Assembly (NCBI RefSeq): GCF_030247185.1
Contig: NC_080571.1
Span: 13,237,631-13,301,630, forward strand
DNA: 64,000 nucleotides
Source: Malaya genurostris
Taxonomy: Eukaryota; Arthropoda; Insecta; Diptera; Culicidae
Direction of reading: 5' to 3'
The notes under the pieces are model-generated. The model had not been told where the DNA came from. It did not search any database and saw only the letters and a list, made by a program, of their open reading frames with translations. The translations under genes were made by a program, and so were the position numbers. This document shows positions 48,801 through 59,795 of the stretch, in pieces; the first letter of the stretch is position 1; every line of letters begins with the position of its first letter.

Positions 48801-50321
48801 TTCTCCTTCTCCCCTACTCTGTGGAATATGTAGCTTAATATACGTTTCATATAATAATGGAGCCGCATGATATCAAGCATGCGGAAACTGACTTTTTGCT
48901 TCTACATATAAACTACACTCCGTATTCTATACCTTAAAAAAAATAGTTCTACTCTCTTAACAGTTTAAAGTCCATTCACTATTCAGTACGTTCTAGTGTT
49001 TATTTAACTCTATTGTTTTTCAATATATATTCCTAACTCATTTCAAAACAGTCTTCAATTCTTACTTATCATTGTTAATGGTCGATCTTCAATGTCTGCT
49101 CTTCAGTTGTTACTTTTAAATGTTGTATCATCAATTGTTACGCTTTAATATTTAATCCTTTTTTTCTCAATCTTTGATATCTATTTATCAATATTCAATT
49201 TTTCTTCTTCTGTTTTCGTTCATCAATCCATAAACTTCACTCATCGCCGTCCATTCATAATTTGCTCATTATTTTGCAATATTTTCTCATCAACCTCGAA
49301 TTCATAATCATCAACCTTCATGCCTTACTCAATACTTTTAGTCCTTACACATGAACTTTATATAACTAATCTTATCACATCAATCCTGCTTCATGAATCA
49401 GCAATATATATTCATCCATTTTCAATTCTTGTTCATCAAAAATTACTCATTAATATTCAATCTTTATTTATCAATATTTAATATTTGCTTATCAATCCTT
49501 AAACTATATTTGTTTATCAAATTCAAAATTTATAGAAATTTTAATCTTTACACACCATTATTTAGTTTTCAATTCGTTAGTCTCAACTCAAAATTTAATT
49601 TTGATTAATTATTCTTCATTATCGACTCATCAATATTCATTCATTTAACGGACTTCATATTTATGAAACTTCAATGTTTAATGTTCAATCATCATAAATT
49701 CACAATGTATTCCTTGATATTCAATTTTTACTCTTCAATATTCATTCATCACTCATTAATGTTTATATTCTACTTTTCAATTTTCAATTATCACGCATCT
49801 CTATTCAACTCTAATCTATCATTATACAATATTTACTCATCTATCATCGAATTTTCTCCATCTTCTATTCTAATTCATGAATCTACAAACTTTATCATCA
49901 ATATAAACTCATCAGTTGTTATAATTTACTCATCAATCTTAATTTTTTAATCATCAATGTTCAATGTTTACTAGTCTACTAAGCTTTACTTGGCAATACA
50001 CAACATTCGTTCATCAAACTTTATCCTTCACTCTTAAATCTTTAGTTGTCGACCTTCAATCTTTGATCTAGTTTTCACTTGTCAATACTCTATCGTCAAT
50101 TGTCGCCCTTCAATATTCAACCTTTGATCCGGATTCTTCACTTTACGATCGCCAATCTGGTAATTTTGCTCGTCAATCTTGTAGCTTTGATTTCTTGTTT
50201 TGTTTTATGCTGTTATACCGGGGCTAAAATATTTCATATATCATGAAAATATTACAACGCAATGTTGTCGTTCAGGACAAATAAATTCGTTATATAATGT
50301 ATGAAAATACATATACATATA

Positions 50322-50540
50322 GCCTCTCGAGTCTACGCAAAATTTTCACACAAGAATATAAAATATTGCCTCTCAGAGCAAACAGAGTTTATACAACTAG
50401 TCACTCGAGACTTCGCACAATTTTTCCGCACAAAGAAACAAAGCATTGCCACTCGGAGCAAACTCGAGACTTCGCACAATTTTTCCGCACAAAGAAACAA
50501 AGCATTGCCACTCGGAGCAAAAATATCTCGCTCAAGAGAT
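50322..50540. repeat. 59-bp tandem repeat inside the LTR element
   Basis: Two essentially identical 59-bp units begin at 50403 and 50462 (ACTCGAGACTTCGCACAATT...). A diverged copy precedes them from about 50322. All lie near the primer-binding-site end of the element. Confidence 0.85.
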
Positions 50541-50678
50541 TATTGCAGCCACTCTGAACTACTAGCTACAACTTTGCAAAACCTGACCTCTCAAGGCCGC
50601 AAATAAATATCCATCTGGTTATTATTCGCAAAATAAACTTACTAAACTCTTTCCGATCGGGAGCGTTTCTTGCGCCAT

Positions 50679-51006
50679 TGTCGTGACTCGACAGGATCCA
50701 GAGAAATTCGCGTCCGTTCTCATCTATATTCGTCTAAAAACTGAAGCGCAAATCCATGGTACAATGCTATCTTATTGAACGAGTGACAAGGACATCAAGT
50801 AGGGATCTACTTGTCTCGCATTTTGTTATGCTTAGCTCTTTCTACATCTCGTGCACATGTATTAACACAAAGCAGGGTTGCTCAGCTATGCAAAGTACAC
50901 GGAAAAGAATAATAAGGTCAAAATCCACAAAACTTTATTATTTGCAATATTTTCAGTTTAACTTATATACAGATTACTGTTTCTGCATAATCGCTCATCC
51001 TCTACA
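50679..51006 (-). repeat. Right LTR (5' LTR in element orientation)
   Basis: 328 bp, TG...CA ends, followed directly by the GTACC duplication. Confidence 0.9.
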
Positions 51007-51011
51007 GTACC

Positions 51012-52095
51012 AAACCCCGAAATGACGAAAAAAGGGATGCCACACTAACATTATGATCAACTATGTATTGTATGAGAGCAAATAAATAGAAATGATTTTA
51101 ATGTTGATGGCCTTTACTCCACTGGAATTCATACGATATGAAGAATATGAAGTCATCACTCTGCGAAGACCGGTTATACGGCAAATATGCCGAAAAATAG
51201 ACATTTTATATTTATGCCTTCAACTAGTCAGCCTAACTGTGACACGGAGTTTACACGTTTACAACTGCCTTTTTTAGTCATTCACCTTCAGTCATTCAGT
51301 CATCGGTACGGAATCACACCTTGACTTGCGAGTTCCCGTTTTAGTGGCCTTTTACGACATGGAACAGAAAATCAGTGGATCAATTCTTGGTTGAAATAAT
51401 TCCGCCGGATGCCACACGGCTTACCTGTTTGGTGGACTTATACCATCGGGACAGATGAACCGTAGTGTTATTCTTAACCGCTACCGACACTACACGGCTA
51501 TCTAGGCTGCTCAGAAGGAGTGGCTGACATTGAAGAACAATTTCCATTTCCGATGAAGGCAAAGACGATGCACAATCAGTGATTGGGAACAACTGTACTT
51601 ATGAACCAAGCCGAAATAAATGGTAAGAGATTTTCATAAAAAAGTCATAAGATCCCCATTATTGTTATCTATGCATAGTAAAATTATTTACTTTATGTAT
51701 TTCATAAATAGTTAGTAACGTGCAAATGTCATAGTTTTGTCGAATGATTTAATCATTGATGAAAAAACGAACGAATATTATCAACTAATTTACAATCACA
51801 AATCCGAAACGATTTACCCATGCGCATAGGAAGCTCGATACAACAAACTAGAAGAATGCGGTGCAATACACACGATTTTTTTTGTCTTTTTCAAATTGGT
51901 GATTGTGATAAGAGTTCTAAACTTGGTGAGCGATCAAGTTCCACACCGGAATTTTTAAATATCCAAATTTTACTGTGAATGCATTCCATAAAAAAACATT
52001 AATGTTGTTTAGAGAGATATAGAGGAGTTATATTTTCCTTCAATTTTATCGAAACACTCTTGTTCATGAACACATTTATATACAAGTACACATTT
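51012..52095. other. Intergenic, nothing recognised
   Basis: The short frames (51092-51277 plus, 51380-51592 minus) show no domain. Part of it is probably the 3' flank of the small gene at 52096-52512. Confidence 0.45.
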
Positions 52096-52512
52096 CTAGT
52101 TCTTAAAATCGGTCATGAGTTGAATACTGGAAACTGTTTTATTCCACAGTTGCGTCAAACTTTGCGACAGTGACATGCAGTAGTTGATCGTACAGTTCGC
52201 GTAGTGCACAAATACGGATTCATTCAGACAGTTCATCTCGAATTTCGGCAAACAATCTTGGCTGTATTGTTTCACCAACACCCACATGTACCAAATGGCA
52301 CCACCGAGGGCTAACAGGAAGATTAATTTGCCAAGGAATCTACAGCATCCACCACCACCACCAGACCGGCGACGATTGTTTCGATTAACACCACGATATA
52401 CGGCCGAAGCACGGTACTCGGGTCCCCATGGATCTCGTCGTTTCGAGTAGGATAGTAACGATGTTCGAATGTCCGCTGCTCGCTGTTCTTTTCTGCTCAT
52501 GGAATTCCCCAT
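52096..52512 (-). CDS. Small predicted N-myristoylated single-pass membrane protein, function unknown
   Basis: Single-exon frame of 138 residues in otherwise gene-poor DNA. It begins MGNSMSRK, which fits the N-myristoylation consensus (Gly2, Ser6, then basic residues). A basic stretch (NRNNRRR) and GGGGGCC, which could be palmitoylated, lead into one hydrophobic segment LGKLIFLLALGGAIWYMWVL (about residues 59-78). The remaining 60 residues hold five Cys and two NxS/T sites (NES, NCT). The start has A at -3 and G at +4. A possible initiator (TCAGT) lies about 105 bp upstream on the minus strand. I do not recognise a named family. The codon and residue pattern looks coding, but homology would be needed to prove it. 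Confidence 0.65.
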   Translation of the reverse strand: MGNSMSRKEQRAADIRTSLLSYSKRRDPWGPEYRASAVYRGVNRNNRRRSGGGGGCCRFLGKLIFLLALGGAIWYMWVLVKQYSQDCLPKFEMNCLNESVFVHYANCTINYCMSLSQSLTQLWNKTVSSIQLMTDFKN

Positions 52513-52750
52513 TTCTCATTCGTCAGACTAATAATAATAGGAAGCCGTCGAAGTGTTTGAAGAATAATATTTATTCGATGGCTGCGTGATCGTCGCTGGA
52601 CGATTGAACCTACACTGATTCGCAACACAACAAACGGTCGCGGCTTGAGAGTGTATAAACAAAGATCAGTCAGAAGGCATGTGAAATAAAACTGCAAAAT
52701 CAGATGATTTTTACTCGAATACGGAAACCGATATTTTGGCAAATGCTATC
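52513..52750 (-). promoter_or_regulatory. Probable 5' UTR and promoter of the small membrane-protein gene
   Basis: The minus strand carries an arthropod-type initiator ATCAGTGT near 52615 and higher GC than the flanks. No TATA box was seen at the expected distance. The start site is inferred. Confidence 0.35.
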
Positions 52751-53310
52751 AGGCGTGACTTTAATGAAGCTACACGAAACTAAATGCTCTGCTAAACTAA
52801 TACTTGTTTTAATTCATGTTATAATAATTGTATAATTATGCTTTTTTCATTAGCCGACATTACCGTGGAATTATTCAAAAACTTTCTATCGACTAACTAA
52901 TGAAATAAGAAATAATGCATCTAACTGATGATTCTTGTGTCTTCAGTATTTTTTGTTTTTATTTTTTGAAGAGTGAGGGCAAGTAAATAGCAATTTACTT
53001 AAATCACATATTTTGGATTTGACAATGAGGGATTGAAGCAAGCAGTTATATGTGTCAAAGGGAAGGGATCGATTTTTTACCTTTAATTTTAAGGGTGTGT
53101 TCTTATGTAAAAAGGATGTTCTTATGTGTTCACAATGTAAAAAGGAGCGAATATTTTGAAACTATTCAAGCTCTTCTAGTTTGCAAAATTTGTTGATTAT
53201 TTGTCGAGAGTTGATGGTCGAGCAGATTTTAATAAATTTATATTTTAATGAAGTGCATTATAATCCCACATTTATAACTATTTAATTTCATCGAGTCATC
53301 TTCCGTGTCT
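52751..53310. other. Intergenic, nothing recognised
   Basis: AT-rich DNA without a supported feature. Confidence 0.5.
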
Positions 53311-53580
53311 GGATCAGAGATGCCAGACCTGCAAATTTGTTTGTAAATCAACAGATTTATAAAATAAGCTGCAGACTTTTTTGTAGGCTTTTGAAAATCA
53401 CGTTTTTTGTAGACGTACAGACTTTTGAAATTGCCGCGGTCTTTTTTTTTGTTCACTATACCAATTCCTTACATCATTCTTTGAAGAAAACTTGGAGTCC
53501 GCAGACTTTTTTTTCGAGTTTTCAGACTTCTTCAACCCTGCATGAATATGTTTAAAATATTTACTTCGCATCTCTGGTCT
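53310..53580. repeat. Probable MITE or SINE-like block with repeated CAGACTTTT words
   Basis: AGAGATGCCAGACC near the left edge and GCATCTCTGGTCTGG near the right edge are roughly inverted. In between, GCAGACTTTTTT or close variants appear four times. Ends and class are uncertain. Confidence 0.45.
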
Positions 53581-53685
53581 GGTTATACAGGGTGATGAGT
53601 ATAAAAATTTAAATCCGTCATTGGGAGTGACGATGCAACAACAGAAAAATCTACTTAGTAGCGGTCAAAAACTCCAAAATGGAAC

Positions 53686-54487
53686 TCATATAAATTTCTT
53701 AGTTATTAGTTGAGATCTGACATCACGATACTCCACGCATGTCCAAACGACATGATCAATATCGCGATAACCTTCGCCACAAGCACAATGATTAGTCTCG
53801 GAAAGTCCAATTCGAAGGAGATGTGCTTCTAACGTGTAGTGATTGGACATGAGTCTGGACATCACACGAATGAAGTCCCTACTCACATCCAGTCCCCTGA
53901 ACCATGCCTTCAATTCAATTCGTGATCCGGAAGCCAAACTGAGTATCTGACAAGAAATCGTTCGACTCGACCCAAGAGTCGAGACGTCGAAGAATAATTT
54001 TTTCGAACAATTTTCTGATGCAGGACAACATTGCAATGGGTCTATATGAGTTGTGATTGGAAGCTGGTTGCCCCGGCTTTTGAATGGCGATAACTTTCAC
54101 TTGCTTCCAGTCATATGGAACAATATTTTACTCAAGAAACTTGTTGAACAATTCCAACAAACGTCTTTTTGCAAGGTCGGACAGATTCTTCACTAAGTTG
54201 AATTTAATTCTGTCCAACCCAGGAGCGTTATTGTTACAATACATGAGTGCTATGGAAAATTTCATCATTGAAAAGGGGCTATCAATGAAACTCATATTCT
54301 TCAAGTGGGGGGGAGCTCTTCTATTGAGTTCAAAGTACTTGAGATACTACTTTGGTATTTCATCCAGTCAACATTTTTTGTCAAATCATATGGAATATTA
54401 ACTGAATTAGCAATGCCTTTGTTACTGCTAATTGAGATGATGATTGGTAAATGATCACTACCGTGTAAATCAGTAAATACTTTCCAG
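53686..54487 (-). mobile_element. I-group retrotransposon remnant: reverse transcriptase start joined to the C-terminus
   Basis: Read on the minus strand: LHGSDHLPIIISIS (endonuclease end, about 54470), NNNAPGLDRIKFNLVKNLSD (54240 down), VIAIQKPGQPASNHNSYRPI (54090 down) and LFEKIILRRLD. A deletion then joins to DVSRDFIRVMSRLMSNHYTL, CACGEGYRDIDHVVWTC and EYRDVRSQL, ending at 53686. The catalytic FADD part and RNase H are missing. The endonuclease end resumes beyond the Harbinger-like insert at about 55846-55880. Confidence 0.8.
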
Positions 54488-55842
54488 GGGTGGAATCATG
54501 TAAGGTGATTATCACCAAGTGATTATCACTTTTGAAAATTTGGAATCATGTAAGGTGATAATCTCCAAGTTCTGTCACCACTGCTGAAAGGCTAACATCA
54601 CTATCAAATGTTGGAATTACGTAAGGTGATAGTCACCACGATTTAATCACCTTCATGTCATAATGGAGGTGATAGCAATTTAGTTATCACTTTTAGTAGT
54701 GATTTGATTTTTTGAGAAGTGGCTTTATAAATTATTGTCCGTTAGGTGAATTTTAAGCCACTAACCTACCAAAATTGGTCGGAGAGTATAATTTTTTAAT
54801 AAAATTCGTACTGATATTGTGTCAAAATTAAATACCAAAATGTAACTTAGTTTGTATAGTTTAAAGAATTCATAGTATGAACGGTAGTATTTATAAATTA
54901 AATCAATTCATTTATGTTGTAACTATTATTGGGGTATTCGTAGAGTCAAAGATAAATTGCTTTCTGGAAAAGTGATAAGTTTATGAATGTAGACATCTCC
55001 TGTTGCACATAACGTAACAACATAAAAAATCTGCTAACATTTTCAGTAGAATTAGATGGTCGTGACTTAGTGAGCGACATATCAGTCTCGTTCAACTGAA
55101 CGAGTAAAAAAGATTAAATTGCGTTCTTAATTTTCTTCTTGTGAGTTGAATCAATATTTTTGGACAATTAGTTGCTGCTAATCATAGTGGATATTTGTAG
55201 TGCCGGTGGGTAAAATTTCTAAAATGGAACTAGCATTCGAATGCTCTGTGAAATGCCATAATCGTAAAGTGAATGAAAACTATACACAAAATTATTTAAC
55301 GGATCTATCTCATTCGAGAGGAATGCCATCAGTTGTGAAACATCAAGAAGATCTAACAATTCGTGTCATTTCAAAACTAGCAAATTTATCCCAAAGAACT
55401 GACTGTGACATTGATTTCCATTGAAAAATAAAAATCGGCACTAAATTAAACCAACAAGTGAATTGCACAGTTAGTCATACTCGCGAGGCAACTTTTTTCA
55501 ACGTTACTCTTCGATCCATACAAATGATCATTGATAAACATGACTCGAATTAATGAAAATGATTGAAAACTATAGGAATAAAAATTTAGATTTTAAAATA
55601 TTATTTGGGTATACGCCACTTTCATATGTTACTCCTCCTAATATCAACGGTATACGTCACATTTATATTTTACTCCAGAAAAATTGACGTTTCTTGACAG
55701 GTGATAAATGGAGTGAAGTTGGCTCAATCACCGGTGACGGTGATAGTAAAAGTGATCACCTTCGGTGATTCCAAACATTCTGGTGATCACCTCTTTATCA
55801 CCAGAAGGTGATAGTCACTTATCACCTTACATGATTCCACCC
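54488..55842. mobile_element. Harbinger-like non-autonomous element with CAG target duplication
   Basis: GGGTGGAATCATGTAAGGTG at 54488 is inverted at the right end (55842). CAG stands on both sides (54485-54487, 55843-55845). Removing the insert restores the host retrotransposon frame (LDCT to WKVF). The ends hold several further copies of the TIR core in both orientations, for example near 54541 and 54614 and at 55760-55800. Three-base CWG targets are known for some PIF/Harbinger elements. The only frame, 55200-55424 (74 residues), has no domain I recognise. Confidence 0.8.
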
Positions 55843-55845
55843 CAG

Positions 55846-57352
55846 GTGCAATCTAGTCGAATTGAAGTAAATCGTTTAGCTGCTACTATTTATTTTTCCC
55901 AAAGGAATGAACCGCATTAACGTGTCAAAGTGTTGGTTCCAATTAAATGTTTAAAATTTAAAAAGAATCGAGCAAAAATTTCGGATACGTTTTTTTATAA
56001 TTTCATTTCGTCGGTTAATTTTTGAATTTTTGGAAAAAAATGTTCAACATTTTTTCAGGGTGTAGTAGAAATGGGCAAACAGTAAATTTCAAAAAACCGT
56101 TTAGTGATTCAGAGTTCTATTGAAAGAACTAGTTCTCCAGAGCCGTTCGCTCGTTCTTTTTAATGTTGGTTTGTTTTTTCAAATACTAAACGAGAACTTA
56201 GTTTTGTTAGGTTAAGCGAGCAAAAAAAAATCCACAAATTAGAGAATTGATGAAGCTTTCTTATATGAGAACAACCGTTCACGAAAAAGAGTTGAGGTCA
56301 CTCGACTTTGAGCTGAGGAACTACCGTTCTTGAAAAAAGAACTATTGTTCATTCATTCATTCATTCAAAAGAACTAGTTCTTTTGAACCGTTCGCGAAAG
56401 AATCGCCCTCTCTAGTGTGTAGGAAAAAACGAGTTGATTCTGCTCGACAGTATGATTGTTTTTGACAGTACGATTAACATTGAAAAAATTCTTAAAGTTT
56501 AAATTTAGATCTTTTAAATATTAATTCTGTATAAACTGTTTTCACATTATACGCATAAGAGATCACTCAAACATGAAGTAAGAATATTTTGTTAACCTAA
56601 GTAAATTTTTCTTGAAACTTTCCTTTCGCTCTTTATATTTCAATTATTGTAGGTGCTACTATTTTTTTTTTCTTCCAGTGCGATTAAATTGAAATTACCC
56701 GCCATATGTTAAATTCCAAAATGAGTCGCTGTTTTAGTGAATTTATCTACTTGATCGAAAAATAACAGGCAGGCATCTACTTGATCGAAAAATAATAGGC
56801 AGTGGTTAAAAACCTGAAATAATTGATTAAAACATGAAATTTATTAAAGCATCCCATTTTTTTCCAACACATGTATTTTGGAGCATTTATCATCTAACGA
56901 ACTCAATGCAATAAATTATTATCAAAGACTTTACCAACATTCCGACAACTCGCCAAAGGAAAGAGTTTACGCATTAATTGATTTCCTGATGCGGTAAATT
57001 CACTTTCCTTACTAATATTAATTACCGCAAAGTTTCCTTCAAGCCTCGAACTTTCCTGTTGTATTCGGCTGGAGATCCTATCGGAAAACTCGGGTCAGTC
57101 TCGGATACTCGGGACCAGGGGGGGTTGCCGGGACATTTCTCGCACGCATGGAGTAAGTTTCACTTTCTTGTGCTGTAGCTCAACTTTCCAATGTGTTTGC
57201 CGCTCGAAGGGATGAATTATTTATGGCTAGGGCTGCGAGAAAGTTCAAACTAATTAAGCTGAAAGTGGGTGAGTTCCTTGGTGTTGATCAAAGTTTAATG
57301 GGATATTTGAAAGGATGACAGTGAAGTTCAAATTCTGCCGTTTGAAAAAGGA

Positions 57353-57385
<33 letters not shown>

Positions 57386-57813
57386 ACTGGAAAAGGAACA
57401 CAAGAAATCGCACAGTTATTTCCCAGAGGGGACATTTCAGGACAACTACTAAATTGCACGCATGAACCATTCATCAAAATATATCCATAAATTATAGTCA
57501 CACAATAGGCGACCGTGGGGTGTTTTGAGTGCAGCAGGAATAATATTTGTACCAGCGGGCATCGGAAACGAAACGATGCCAAGTATTCCGATTACTAAGA
57601 GGTCCTTTGCCATGGATTCGGTTTGGAAGCTTTTTTGGTTTGAAAATGAAAGATAGACCATTAAAAATGATAAATTTCGAAAATTGGAATGCTACAGGGG
57701 CTACTGAAAATTGCGGTTTGTAAAGTGTTCGTTGTGCTATTATTCAAGACAAGAGAGTAAGAAGCGTTTTGTTTCATTGGATTAGAAGTTTTAAGAAGCT
57801 GCCAAAAGCTTTA
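55846..57813. other. Intergenic, with a GAACTAGTTC-rich block and a CTG microsatellite
   Basis: The first bases belong to the retrotransposon remnant. From about 56090 to 56410, words such as AGAACTAGTTCT and GAACCGTTCGCG recur in inverted order, with an ATTC run, and look like a MITE without defined ends. A GC-richer stretch at 57060-57660 has no supported gene; the frames there are opposite-strand overlaps. Confidence 0.45.
57355..57386. repeat. CTG/CAG microsatellite
   Basis: About ten tandem CTG units. It creates an Ala run in a chance minus-strand frame. Confidence 0.9.
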
Positions 57814-58833
57814 TCAGGTTTACAACTTTGCTTCCGCCGTTTCAGTGATAGTTGTTCTGGTTTTCGTATTATTCACGTTCAAAAATGTCTGTTTATGTGC
57901 TCAATTCTCTTCATTTGCGGGAAGTTCAACTTTTCTGTTACAATTCGAAAAAAATGCAGCTGAAGCGCATCGAATGCTCTCAGAAACTTACGGTGATGCT
58001 GCTCTGAGTAAAACAACGTGTCGGGAGTGGTTTCAACGTTTTAAAAATGGTGATTTCGATGTCGAAGACAAACATGGTGGTGGAAGAGAAAAAACCTTCA
58101 AAGATGAACAACTAGATGCACGGCTTGATGAAGATTCGTACCAAACCCAAGAAGAGCTTGCCGAATCGTTGGGAGTGAGTCAGAAAGCCATTTCAAAACG
58201 TCTCGAGGCATGATTCAGAAAGAAGGAAACTGGGTGCCATACGAGTTGAGACCGAGGGACATCGAGCGCCGTCTATTTGTATGTGAGCAACTGCTTCAAA
58301 GACAAAATCGTAAGGGGCTTTTACATCGAATCTAACCGGCGATGAAAAGTGGGTTCGATACGAAAATCCTCGGAAAATCATGGAGAAAGTTCGGGCAAAA
58401 CCGAATATTCATGGCGCCAAGGTTATGATTTGTATTCGGTTGGATCAGCTCGGTGTGATTTACTACGAGCTCTTAAGACCGGGTAAAACCATCACAGGAG
58501 ATCGCTACCGAACGCAACTGGTGCGCCTTAGTCTCGCGCTAAAAGAAAAGCGGCCACAATATCAAGAACGACATGACAAAGTCATCCTTCAATACGACAA
58601 TGCTCGGCCTCACGTCGCAAAAGTGGTCAAAAAGTACCTGAAAAGGGGAGTCTTGCCCCACCCACCGTATTCCCCAGATGTCGCCCCTTCTGACTTCCAC
58701 CTATTCCGTTCGATGGCACACGGCCTGGCAGATCAATATTTTCAATCCTTCGAAGAGTTGGAATAATTGAGTGCTTCATAGATAGCTTTTAATTTTAGGA
58801 AAAAAAACGGCGGAAGCAAAGTGGTTAACCTGA
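57814..58833 (+). mobile_element. Mariner relic with intact TIRs and broken transposase
   Basis: The left end TCAGGTTTACAACTTTGCTT and its inverse at the right end differ at two positions. TA flanks both sides (57812-57813, 58834-58835). On the plus strand the transposase is in pieces: the helix-turn-helix (KTTCREWFQRFKNGDFDVED; EELAESLGVSQKAISKRLEA), then after stops TGDEKWVRYENP with the first catalytic Asp. From 58380 follow VILQYDNARPHVAKVV and PHPPYSPDVAPSDFHLF, with the second and third Asp of DD34D. At least two frame changes disable it. Confidence 0.92.
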
Positions 58834-58921
58834 TACATTTCTACAAATGTATGCATTTCAAAGTAAGTTTAAAATTCCATGATTTTGACACTAGGAAAAG
58901 AAAGAGATTAATTCATAGAAG

Positions 58922-59710
58922 AAGGTGTTCGGTTGCCGTCACCCCACCGTAACTTTTGACAGAAAACCGATAGCGTCATTCCGACAAATGTCATGTGTGT
59001 GTAATAGCAACACGTTCTTTTTGTGCCGAATACCGAAGCAAACAGACGCTTGTACTTTTTACAGGGTTCAAAACAAATTTTAATTGCGTGAAAATCAACA
59101 AAAAAGTTTGTTCTGTTTCATAAATTGAAGAGCATCAATCGAAAAGGTGAGTGGATTGAATATATATGAGGTGAAATCGATATAATCGTGAAATATTTCG
59201 TGATTTAATACCGGATGCTATCAAAATTCTCGCAACCGAAGATTTGTTTTGCCATTTTCAAAATGTCTACCGAGTTCGGTTACCGGCACCCCAATTTTTC
59301 CAACAAATCGTAAAAAATACTGATATGCAGGCTGCTGTCGAGATAAAGCAAGCCAAAGTTTTGATCAAACATCTAGCTGCTGTTCTCGTTGAGGCTTTCT
59401 TTCTTTCATTTACATATCGTTAGTTTGGTAGTTCAACTAATAATCAAACTTTCCATCAATAATCAAACTAATAATCATACAGCAGATGCTCCGACCCAGA
59501 CAAAAACGTGGAAGACCGGCCAAATCAATATCAAAGGTGCCACCATCCAAATCATCGGCCAAGAGAGCCAAGGCTAAGTCAGCATCAGACAATGAAGACT
59601 TTTGTCCAAAACGCCTCCAAAACGAATAAATTCCGGTTTTCCTTTGAATAATTGCATTCTTTACTTATATTTTGTCTAAATTTCTTGAGGTGCCGGTAAC
59701 CGAACACCTT
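58922..59710. repeat. Inverted-repeat pair enclosing a possible small gene
   Basis: AAGGTGTTCGGTTGCCGTCA at 58922 is inverted at 59689-59710 with two mismatches. The same core recurs inside (GTTCGGTTACCGGCACCCC, 59274-59292). This could be a MITE-like element of 789 bp. No clear target duplication was found. The inside shows splice-like signals and an AT-hook frame. Confidence 0.6.
59486..59629 (+). CDS. Short AT-hook frame, probably the last exon of an unknown gene
   Basis: A 47-residue frame begins MLRPRQKRGRPAKSISKVPP and continues Lys/Ser/Ala-rich to an acidic patch (ASDNEDF). The KRGRPAK core is an AT-hook, which binds the minor groove of AT-rich DNA. An acceptor-like CAG stands immediately before the ATG. 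Upstream on the same strand are a strong donor (AAAAGGTGAGTGG, 59143-59155), an ATG at 59263 (MSTEFGYRHPNFSN) and a Lys/Ala-rich open stretch at about 59325-59390. A spliced small nuclear protein is therefore possible, but I cannot assemble it convincingly. It may instead be a fragment captured by a transposon. Confidence 0.4.
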   Translation: MLRPRQKRGRPAKSISKVPPSKSSAKRAKAKSASDNEDFCPKRLQNE

Positions 59711-59795
59711 TTCTGAAATGGCCAAAATTTATCACTTTACTAAATTGATAATAAATTTTTTTCAATCAAATGAATCAACTTAGTTTCTTCATCAG

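Larger units (their letters stand above)
48478..51006 (-). mobile_element. Complete non-coding LTR retrotransposon (TRIM/LARD-like)
   Basis: Two direct repeats (48478-48800 and 50679-51006) begin TGTCGTGACTCGACAGGATC, end CTCTACA and are flanked by GTACC on both sides (48473-48477, 51007-51011), a 5-bp target duplication. Orientation is minus: a purine tract AGGGGAGAAGGAGAA lies beside the left LTR (48801-48815, minus strand), and TGGCGCAAGAAACG one base inside the right LTR is a plausible primer-binding site. Within the LTR the minus strand has TATATAAG followed by AATAAAG. The 1.9-kb interior has no gag or pol frame, so mobility would need proteins from a relative. Confidence 0.9.

Noticed and set aside
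49393..49950. Phe/Ile/Ser-rich frames inside the LTR element
   Set aside because: They derive from AT-rich repeated TCATCAATATTCA text and have no gag, pol or env motif.
57328..57582. Minus-strand frame with an alanine run
   Set aside because: The run is the CTG/CAG microsatellite, and the flanking sequence has no domain.
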